From an uncultured Granulosicoccaceae bacterium (GTDB lineage: Bacteria > Pseudomonadota > Gammaproteobacteria > Granulosicoccales > Granulosicoccaceae), in NCBI GenBank assembly GCA_937957915.1, contig CALGNZ010000047.1:186001-250000 (forward strand): a stretch of DNA of 64,000 bases, in the 5' to 3' direction. The translations under genes and the position numbers were made by a program. The notes beneath the pieces are model-generated. The model had not been told where the DNA came from. It worked only from the letters and a program-made list of their open reading frames with translations, and made no database searches. Shown piece by piece: positions 57,162 through 64,000 of this stretch. Positions within the stretch are counted from its first letter, which is position 1. Every line of letters begins with the position of its first letter.

Positions 57162-59327
57162 TTGAACGGAGAAATTTCGATTAACGCGGTCAACCGATCA
57201 CTTGAGTGTTTGCAAACCTATTTCGGATATGAGTGCTTTCGAGGCGAGCAGGAGAAGATCATTGATCGGGTCTGTCGCGGCGGCCATGCCCTGGTATTGA
57301 TGCCGACAGGCGGTGGCAAAAGTCTGTGTTTTCAGATACCGGCGATTCTGCGTCAGGGGACTGGTGTGGTTGTCTCCCCGTTAATCGCATTAATGCAGGA
57401 TCAGGTTCAGCAGCTACGGCAAAACGGTGTTAAAGCCGCATTTATAAACTCAAGCCTGTCGATGGATGAGTTGCGGGCTGTTGAACATCAGGCGGTGCAG
57501 GGCGAGCTCGATTTACTGTATATGGCGCCGGAACGGCTACTGACCGACTACGGTGAGCGGTTGCTGTCGCGCATGCAGATAGCACTGTTTGCGATTGATG
57601 AGGCGCACTGCGTGTCTCAGTGGGGGCATGACTTTCGGCCCGAGTACACGCAATTGTCGATGTTTGCTGATAGGTATCCTGATGTGCCGCGCATCGCTCT
57701 GACAGCCACAGCCGACGAAAACACACGCGCAGACATCAGTGTGCATTTGCAGTTGCAACATGCCGAAACGTTTATCAGCAGCTTTGACAGACCCAACATT
57801 CGCTATCGAATTGAGGCGAAGAATAGTCCACGTACTCAGTTACTGCAGTTCATACACTCCGAGTATCCAAAGGCGTCAGGCATTGTGTATTGCATGTCGC
57901 GAAAAAAGACCGAAGACACAGCACATTTTCTAAGTCAAAAAGACATAGTAGCGTTGCCCTACCATGCAGGCATGCCGGCGGCGCAGAGATCGGCCAACAT
58001 GGCTCGCTTTATTGCCGAGGAAAACATAGTGATGGTCGCCACCATTGCTTTTGGTATGGGCATAGACAAGCCGGATGTCCGCTTTGTTGCACATCTCGAT
58101 ATGCCAAAGAGCATCGAATCGTATTATCAGGAAACAGGCCGCGCCGGTCGCGATGGATTACCGTCAACAGCGTGGATGGTGTACGGGTTGCAGGACGCTA
58201 TCACCTTCCAGCAGATGCTAAACGACTCTCAGGCAGCGCAAGAGGTTGTTCAGATTGAACGACATAAACTCACCGCCATACTTGGCCTGTGTGAGGCGAC
58301 CGACTGTCGCAGACAAACACTGCTGCGTTACTTTGGTGAAGACCTGCAAAGTGCGTGTGGTAATTGTGATACCTGTTCGTCGCCGCCAGAGACGTGGGAT
58401 GCCACCGACGCTGTGCGTAAAGCGTTGTCTGCGGTCTACCGCACCGGTCAACGGTTCGGCACCAATTACTTAATAACGGTACTGCGTGGCGAGGCCGATG
58501 AACGAGTGCAGCGCCTTGGACATGACAAGCTATCTGTGTACGGCATAGGTGCCGAGCACGATGCCAATACCTGGCGAAGTATATTCAGGCAAATTATTGC
58601 GCGTTCCTTCCTGACCACAGACATGGACAGTAAGGGTGGCCTGCGTCTAACCGAAGCTGCTCGACCGGTACTAAAAGGGCAGGTGGATGTGTCGTTTCGC
58701 GTTGAGGAAAAGCCCGCAACACGAAAGAAATCTGCAGCATCAGCACCGCGAGGCGTGTCATCAGAACACAGTAAAATGTGGGAGAAACTTCGCGAGTGTC
58801 GTCGTCGACTGGCCAGCGAACAAGGCCTACCGGCCTACGTTATTTTTCATGATGCCACTTTAATGGATATGGCTGAAAAGCGACCCGCCACACTATCGGC
58901 GATGGCTTCAATTTCCGGCGTCGGTGCGGCAAAGCTTGAAAAGTACGGGCAGACTTTTCTCGACGAAATTAACTCAGCTGAAAGTGCAGCCAGTGAAGTG
59001 GAATCACCAGATGCAGTAAGAGCACGAATTCTGGCGCGTGCGTTGGATGGTGTATCGGTCGATGAAATAGCACAACAATATGACCTGGGAGAGGATGAAC
59101 TGCACCAGCATCTGGCAGCTCTCGTTCGTCAGGGAGAGTTGGTGCTGGAGCAACTAAACCTTGAATTCGACTCTGCGGATATAGAAGAGCTGCAAAGTGA
59201 AATGCTCAATGCAATGGACAGAGATGACTTTTCTACACAGGCGTTTTTTCAGTCTTTGGATCAGGCTTATCCTCTGTCGTTACTTAAGCTGATTCACGCT
59301 TCTATTCTTGTGGAACTGGGCGGGTAG
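57162..59327 (+). CDS. recQ: ATP-dependent DNA helicase RecQ
   Basis: 721 residues; E. coli RecQ has 609. The helicase core has Walker A in [20 protein letters not shown] in [20 protein letters not shown], and [13 protein letters not shown]. The zinc site is [17 protein letters not shown] then CGNCDTC. The winged helix ([13 protein letters not shown]), the HRDC domain ([20 protein letters not shown]) and a C-terminal extension of about 110 residues with an HTH ([20 protein letters not shown]) follow. It starts at TTG 57162, right before the family core, without a strong ribosome binding site. Monocistronic. Confidence 0.96.
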   Translation: MNGEISINAVNRSLECLQTYFGYECFRGEQEKIIDRVCRGGHALVLMPTGGGKSLCFQIPAILRQGTGVVVSPLIALMQDQVQQLRQNGVKAAFINSSLSMDELRAVEHQAVQGELDLLYMAPERLLTDYGERLLSRMQIALFAIDEAHCVSQWGHDFRPEYTQLSMFADRYPDVPRIALTATADENTRADISVHLQLQHAETFISSFDRPNIRYRIEAKNSPRTQLLQFIHSEYPKASGIVYCMSRKKTEDTAHFLSQKDIVALPYHAGMPAAQRSANMARFIAEENIVMVATIAFGMGIDKPDVRFVAHLDMPKSIESYYQETGRAGRDGLPSTAWMVYGLQDAITFQQMLNDSQAAQEVVQIERHKLTAILGLCEATDCRRQTLLRYFGEDLQSACGNCDTCSSPPETWDATDAVRKALSAVYRTGQRFGTNYLITVLRGEADERVQRLGHDKLSVYGIGAEHDANTWRSIFRQIIARSFLTTDMDSKGGLRLTEAARPVLKGQVDVSFRVEEKPATRKKSAASAPRGVSSEHSKMWEKLRECRRRLASEQGLPAYVIFHDATLMDMAEKRPATLSAMASISGVGAAKLEKYGQTFLDEINSAESAASEVESPDAVRARILARALDGVSVDEIAQQYDLGEDELHQHLAALVRQGELVLEQLNLEFDSADIEELQSEMLNAMDRDDFSTQAFFQSLDQAYPLSLLKLIHASILVELGG

Positions 59328-59378
59328 CTGTAACCGGTACCAGAGCACCCCCGAAAGCTCGAGGGTGCATGAGCACGA

Positions 59379-59954
59379 TTAAGTGTTCGGCTTCTGTTTC
59401 TTGCTCGATTTCTTGCTCGACTTCTTGTCGTTTTTGGACTTTTTCGAGGTAGATTTTTTACTGGTTGTTTTAGATTTCTTTTTACTTGTCTTGCTTGTTG
59501 TTGAGGATGCAGAGCTGGATGCATTGGATTTTTTACTGCTGTTAGACGACGCTTGCTGATTGGCAGATGATTTCTTGGCAGTCGATTTTTTCTTGTCAGT
59601 TTTGCTGGTGGTAGATTTTTTTGAAGACTGCCCGGCGCTTGCCTTCGCCTTGCCGGTCGGCTTTACCGCACCTCGGCTGGTTGACATTAGTTTGCGATTG
59701 TTTTTCAGTAATCCTTCTCCGATTCCCTTGACGTTAGCCAGCTCGTCAACGGATTTGAACGGGCCGTTTTTCTTTCTATAGGCAACGATAGCCTTTGCTT
59801 TTACTTCTCCAATGCCTTTCCAGTTTTCAATCATGGTTGCAGCGTCGGCGCGATTGATGTTGACAGTTTCAGCCGCAGCCAGTGTCAGACTCGTTGTAAG
59901 ACAGCAAAGAAGGACGAAGACTTTCAGTGTATTGCTAAATAGGTTTGGGCGCAT
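59379..59954 (-). CDS. ComEA-like helix-hairpin-helix protein with Lys/Ser-rich tail
   Basis: 191 residues. A signal peptide (TLKVFVLLCCLTTSLTLAAA) precedes a helix-hairpin-helix domain (VNINRADAATMIENWKGIGE, then ELANVKGIGEGLLKNNRKLM), as in the DNA-uptake protein ComEA. The remaining 100 or so residues are a low-complexity tail almost only of Lys, Ser, Thr and Ala. The tail could bind DNA or the cell surface electrostatically. The HhH domain is near-certain; a role in DNA uptake is inferred. It is convergent with recQ. Confidence 0.9.
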   Translation of the reverse strand: MRPNLFSNTLKVFVLLCCLTTSLTLAAAETVNINRADAATMIENWKGIGEVKAKAIVAYRKKNGPFKSVDELANVKGIGEGLLKNNRKLMSTSRGAVKPTGKAKASAGQSSKKSTTSKTDKKKSTAKKSSANQQASSNSSKKSNASSSASSTTSKTSKKKSKTTSKKSTSKKSKNDKKSSKKSSKKQKPNT

Positions 59955-60400
59955 AGTGGATCCCCGATTATTGTAAGTGTCGCGACTCAGGCACCGCTTG
60001 TTCTATGCAGTGATTTAAGTCTATTTAATGTTATACGACCAATGTAGCAACATTTAGCTTAACGGCTGCGAGGATTCACTTTGTTTTTCATTCCGGCCAT
60101 TTTATGGCTCGGATACGCGCACCTGCCACTACACAATTCGATGGCTGGTATCGTCAATAGCTCACTGACCACAGTCTTCCTGCCGGTACTGCCTGTGAAC
60201 CAGAGTTTTTACCTGTTACCGAGGTCAGATCTAGCTGGCAAGTGGCGGGTGGGGGTTATGTTCAAAAAGGATAGTTGCTGATAAACCGAGAAGTGGCGCA
60301 GGTCGGTGAGTCGGGCGCCATAGTGCGGTAAGCGCCAGGTTTACAGCCAGGTGATCAAGCAGTGGTCGGCTGCTGCCGTTGCAGTGATATATGACGCGCT
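59955..60400. other. Intergenic region upstream of the large lipoprotein
   Basis: About 450 bases between divergent genes. A short open frame (60081-60281) begins with TTG, lacks a ribosome binding site and resembles nothing known. Otherwise only presumed promoters. Confidence 0.5.
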
Positions 60401-63400
60401 GTGGATTTACCTAAAAAAGTGAACACGTTCAAAGTTCTTCGCATCCTGTTGACCAGTGTCGCCTTGCTGGTTACCGTTAGCTGCGCTCAGGAAAACTCAT
60501 CGACGCACAACGTTGGGGTGACTACCGGGCCTGATATTGCCTCTGCACTGGTGCAATTGCCGGTTGAGGAGCGTCGCATCGCGATTGTGCACTCGGCCGC
60601 ATCTCGCGATCAGTTTTACGATCCTTTTGCCTATGATCAATTGTTTGCATCGCTTCAGGGGCAAGCGACTCACGCTGGATTTCCGTTTGACCTGTTGACT
60701 GAGGACGGTCTGGCGGATGTGAATGCGTTGTTGCAGTACGACGCGATCGTAATACCATCTCTGCAAAATGTTAAGAACGCAAATCGAACTGCTATTGCCA
60801 GTGCGCTGATGCAGGCGCAGGCCGCAGGGGTAGCGTTGGCGGTATCAGGTGAGCTGATGACCTACGACGAAAATGGCGTGTATGTCGGCTCGACTGCGCT
60901 TGCCGACCTGATGGGGCTTGAGGTCGCAAGCTTCCTGAACGAGGTGGTTGCTACTGTGAAGATTGCCACCAATGATCACCCGGTTACCGATACCTACTCA
61001 GTGGCTGAGACGATAACGGAATATGACCCGTTTTGGTTCCCGAGCTTTGTGCCGGTAAACGGTGAGCAATCTACGGTACTGCTGGACATTGAAGTTAACG
61101 GTACTAAATATCCCGGTGCCCAGGTGGTAGATCGATCGAGTCGGGCTCTGCATTTTGCCAACGAGCAGGTTATGGCAGATAACCAGGTTATCTGGAAAGC
61201 ACTGCAATGGCTGGTATACGGCGATGTCGCACCGGTGACGCTGCAGATGTCACGCGAGGGCAGCATATTCATCGCGCGAAATGATATGGATCAGGCAATG
61301 ATTGCAGCGGAGATGGATCAAACTGAAATTCCGCTGCTGGATATCATCAAAGACTGGAAGAGAGACTACAACTTTGTCGGATCCTACTATATCGACATTG
61401 GTAACAACCCCGCCGGTGGTCAATACACCGACTGGTCTGTGTCTGCACCTTTGTATCAGGAGTACATTGCACTGGGCAGCGAGATTGGCACTCACTCATG
61501 GACTCATCCTCATCACACCAGCCTCCTGACAGATGACGAGCTGGAGTTTGAGTTTAATCAAAGCCGACAGGAAATCGGTGATCGTATTGGTGTGCCTGTA
61601 CTTGGCGGTGCTGTACCGGGTAATCCTGAGTCATTGAGCGTTGTTGAAAATCTAAACCAGTGGTTTACCTATTTTAGCGGTCGAAGTGGTGAGGTTGGAT
61701 CAGGATACCCGCGGGCAATTGGCTTCATGGAGCCACACCATGACATGATGTATTTCAGTTTAAATATGGCGCCTGATTTTACCTTAATAGATGTTTGGAA
61801 CCTGACGCCGGAACAGGCAACCAACCTGTGGATCAACGAAATAGACGGGCTGTGGAAACATGCGCAGCAACCGATCATGCACTGGCTGTGGCATGACTAC
61901 GGACCAACGACCGCAACACAGGCTGGCACCTACAGCAGGGAGATGTTCGAAGATACATTGGCATACGCCAATAGCAAAGGTACAGAATTTTTAACGCTGG
62001 CGGATTTGCAGTCACGTATTAGAGCACTTAAATCGGCTACTTACACCGTTGGGTCCGGAACTGTTATTGATGCTACTGTTAGCGCTGCTGATGTTGGACA
62101 GTTTGCGTTGAAGGTAGGAGCGGGCAATAACATCTCGTCGGTGGCCAACTGGTATGCCTACGATGAGGATCAGGTTTTTCTGGCGAACGAAGGCGGGCGT
62201 TATGAAATTAGCGTTGGCACCGAGGTGGCTGATGTAACCCGTATCAGTCAATTGCCTATGCGCGCTAAGTTGATGACGCTCTCGGGCGACGGCAATCAAT
62301 TGCAATTTACTGTGCAGGGCGAGGGAGAAGTTGCAGTCACTCTGAGCCAGGCAATGCTGGGTAATGTCAGTGTTAGCGGTGCTGACTCTTTTAGCGAGAC
62401 CGATGGTGTCCTGAAACTCGTGTTTAATTCGAATGGAGAGCATCAGGTAACTATTGAGCCAACAACACCGATTAACACCGCTCCGGTATTGTCTCCGGTG
62501 AGTGTGACCGTGGCAAGCGGTGAGTCTATTGACATTGTACTTGCGGCCACAGATGCAGAAGGTGATTCACTGACCTTTGAATTGCTGTCTGGTCCGCGTA
62601 CAGGCACACTGACGGGTGCGGCTCCAGCGCTAACTTATGTGTCGACAGCAAATTTCACTGGAAACGATTCATTTACCTATCGAGTGAGTGATGGCGGGCT
62701 CGAAAGTGCGGTGGGTACAGCACAAATTACTGTTACACCTGCCGTGGCGATTAACAGAGTGCCGGTGGCCAACCGTCAGGTACTGACAACTCTGGTCGAT
62801 CAGCCACTGGCGATACTGTTGTCAGGTAGTGATACTGAAAACCAGGTGCTCACTTATACGGTAAGCGCGCAGCCCGTAAATGGAACGTTAACCGGAACCG
62901 CTCCGAATCTTGTGTACACACCAACTGCAGGGTATGTCGGTGAGGATCAGCTGGAGTTCACTGTCAGTGACGGTACCAGCAACAGTGTGCCCGCCGCAGT
63001 GGTGGTTAACATCACCGCGCAAGCGATCGAAACTGGTGGCACAATATCACACGAGGTGTTGAATATTTTGCTTGATGGCGGGTTAACCGAGTGGCCCGGT
63101 AATGCCTCCTTTGGACTGGATGCTGATGATGTCACCGGGGTAATCGATTGGAGCGAGGCCTGGATGGGGCACGATTCAACGAACTTCTATTTAGCCTATC
63201 GAGCCTACAGTCCAATAGCTTTGTCCTGGGGCTATGCGGTCTACCTCGACACCGATACCAGTGATGCCAGCGGGTTCAAAGGGTTTTCCAATGAGTTCCC
63301 ACTAGGAGCTGATTATCTTCTCGAAGGTGATAGCCTGTACCGATTCAATGCTGCCTCGCAAACCAGTTGGGGTTGGGAGTACCTTGGTAGTATGACCGCA

Positions 63401-64000
63401 GCCATACAAAATGACAGTGTAGAGCTCGAACTGCCACGCGCGTTGTTGGGTAATCCGACAAATATCAATTTACTATTGAAGGGTAACAGTGCCGCAAACG
63501 GTGGTACCGATATTGATCTATATCCGGATACTGCCGCGTCGGCGAATTCCATTTTAAAGGCCAGAAGGTTCAGTTACTCGGTCAACGAAAACACAACGCT
63601 AGAGAACGTCGCACCGGTTGCTAACTCACAGACACTGAATACTCAAAACAATGCGCAGTTGCAACTGGTATTGACAGGGTCTGATCTAAACCGGGACACC
63701 TTGACTTATAGTGTGGCATCCAGCCCTGTACATGGCAGCGTTACCGGCACACCACCGAATCTGACCTATCAGCCCGATGAAAACTATGTTGGCAGTGACG
63801 AGTTTACCTTCGTTGTTTCTGATGGTGCGCTGAATAGCAACGAGGCAAAAGTGACCTTTAGCGTACAGGCCACACCAGAGACAAACAGTCCGCCGGTGGC
63901 TAATAATCAGGCGCTCTCAACGATAGTGGATATAGTGCTCCCGGTAGAGCTGACTGCCAGTGATGCCGATGGAGATGCACTTGGCTATACACTTGTTAAT
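60401..64000 (+). CDS. Large multidomain lipoprotein: NodB-like deacetylase, CBM9-like and cadherin-like domains (3' end outside window)
   Basis: Open from GTG 60401 (or GTG 60419) to the window edge, 1200 codons without a stop. A lipoprotein signal (LRILLTSVALLVTVSC, Cys 28) leads to an N-terminal alpha/beta domain (RIAIVHSAASRDQFYDPFAY). A polysaccharide-deacetylase-like domain follows: FIARNDMDQAM (Asp 295/297) and HSWTHPHH (His 365, His 369), the NodB HxxxH metal pair. Cadherin-like repeats of about 90 residues begin at 692, 785, 1069 and 1162, each with APNLxYxP-xxYxGxDxFxxxVxDG. A sugar-binding, CBM9-like domain (LDGGLTEWPGNAS) sits at about 889-1043. The layout recalls CE18/Agd3-type exopolysaccharide deacetylases. 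Substrate unknown. Confidence 0.82.
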   Translation, partial: MDLPKKVNTFKVLRILLTSVALLVTVSCAQENSSTHNVGVTTGPDIASALVQLPVEERRIAIVHSAASRDQFYDPFAYDQLFASLQGQATHAGFPFDLLTEDGLADVNALLQYDAIVIPSLQNVKNANRTAIASALMQAQAAGVALAVSGELMTYDENGVYVGSTALADLMGLEVASFLNEVVATVKIATNDHPVTDTYSVAETITEYDPFWFPSFVPVNGEQSTVLLDIEVNGTKYPGAQVVDRSSRALHFANEQVMADNQVIWKALQWLVYGDVAPVTLQMSREGSIFIARNDMDQAMIAAEMDQTEIPLLDIIKDWKRDYNFVGSYYIDIGNNPAGGQYTDWSVSAPLYQEYIALGSEIGTHSWTHPHHTSLLTDDELEFEFNQSRQEIGDRIGVPVLGGAVPGNPESLSVVENLNQWFTYFSGRSGEVGSGYPRAIGFMEPHHDMMYFSLNMAPDFTLIDVWNLTPEQATNLWINEIDGLWKHAQQPIMHWLWHDYGPTTATQAGTYSREMFEDTLAYANSKGTEFLTLADLQSRIRALKSATYTVGSGTVIDATVSAADVGQFALKVGAGNNISSVANWYAYDEDQVFLANEGGRYEISVGTEVADVTRISQLPMRAKLMTLSGDGNQLQFTVQGEGEVAVTLSQAMLGNVSVSGADSFSETDGVLKLVFNSNGEHQVTIEPTTPINTAPVLSPVSVTVASGESIDIVLAATDAEGDSLTFELLSGPRTGTLTGAAPALTYVSTANFTGNDSFTYRVSDGGLESAVGTAQITVTPAVAINRVPVANRQVLTTLVDQPLAILLSGSDTENQVLTYTVSAQPVNGTLTGTAPNLVYTPTAGYVGEDQLEFTVSDGTSNSVPAAVVVNITAQAIETGGTISHEVLNILLDGGLTEWPGNASFGLDADDVTGVIDWSEAWMGHDSTNFYLAYRAYSPIALSWGYAVYLDTDTSDASGFKGFSNEFPLGADYLLEGDSLYRFNAASQTSWGWEYLGSMTAAIQNDSVELELPRALLGNPTNINLLLKGNSAANGGTDIDLYPDTAASANSILKARRFSYSVNENTTLENVAPVANSQTLNTQNNAQLQLVLTGSDLNRDTLTYSVASSPVHGSVTGTPPNLTYQPDENYVGSDEFTFVVSDGALNSNEAKVTFSVQATPETNSPPVANNQALSTIVDIVLPVELTASDADGDALGYTLVN

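Noticed and set aside
60081-60281. 66-codon frame before the large lipoprotein
   Set aside because: TTG start, no ribosome binding site, no homology that I recognise.

Overview
The window is a contiguous piece of a gammaproteobacterial chromosome. It is gene-dense, with moderate GC content. The housekeeping genes (murJ-ribF-ileS-lspA, obgE-proB, ispB, rph-rdgB-hemW, yicC, moaCDE, mutY-yggX, glpK, recQ) are closest in sequence and order to gammaproteobacteria. Several features suggest a free-living, probably marine, surface-active member: a GlyGly-CTERM metalloprotease, a spondin-domain lipoprotein, a DUF1501/DUF1800 pair, an FG-GAP/ASPIC protein and a very large carbohydrate-active lipoprotein. 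A Granulosicoccus- or Arenicella-like lineage would fit, but this is inference. No phage, insertion sequence, integrase or CRISPR array was seen.

Layout. 0-3 kb: a SAM methyltransferase, a LEA14/WHy lipoprotein and an HDOD regulator. 3.2-9.6 kb: the murJ-ribF-ileS-lspA block, divergent from rpsT. 9.7-13.8 kb: rpmA, a terminator, then overlapping obgE-proB, with ispB divergent and no rplU beside rpmA. 13.8-17 kb: two secreted proteins, a GlyGly-CTERM reprolysin-type protease and a lipoprotein with eight repeats of about 23 residues plus a peptidoglycan-binding domain. 17.2-24.7 kb: rluE, a 5'-3' exonuclease, rpmE, then the rph-rdgB-hemW-CPXCG operon divergent from yicC and an overlapping membrane-protein gene, and a Ca2+/Na+ exchanger. 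24.9-28.8 kb: a two-component system divergent from a DegP-type protease. 28.8-36.5 kb: a DUF938 methyltransferase, an orphan betaine-binding protein, a spondin lipoprotein, glpK, a second HtrA protease, and moaD-moaE divergent from moaC. 36.6-41.1 kb: AsmA, mutY, yggX, a compact predicted RNA structure and tRNA-Phe. 41.4-49.1 kb: a LysR/DUF1127 pair, a DmpA peptidase, a DsrE protein, small membrane proteins, an FG-GAP/ASPIC protein and an AraC regulator. 49.2-53.9 kb: a near-consensus LexA box in front of an unrecognised 104-residue gene, truC, a TIM-barrel isomerase, aqpZ with an unusual repeat tail, ghrA and an ABC-exporter remnant. 53.9-64 kb: DUF1501/DUF1800, recQ, a ComEA-like protein with a Lys/Ser tail, and a lipoprotein that runs off the window.

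How the genes work together. Much of the window serves the cell envelope: lipoprotein maturation (lspA), lipid II flipping (murJ), polyprenyl chain synthesis (ispB), two HtrA proteases, a sensor/regulator pair, AsmA, and at least five predicted lipoproteins. A second theme is genome maintenance: mutY, recQ, rdgB, a 5'-3' exonuclease and the LexA-box gene.

The strongest candidate for something undescribed is the SOS-type operator at 49211-49230 driving the small unknown gene at 49276-49590. Next are the Tyr-Arg-Asp repeat tail on aquaporin, the 23-residue-repeat lipoprotein, and the deacetylase-like multidomain lipoprotein at the right edge. Many genes start with GTG or TTG, and one (truC) has no canonical start at all.
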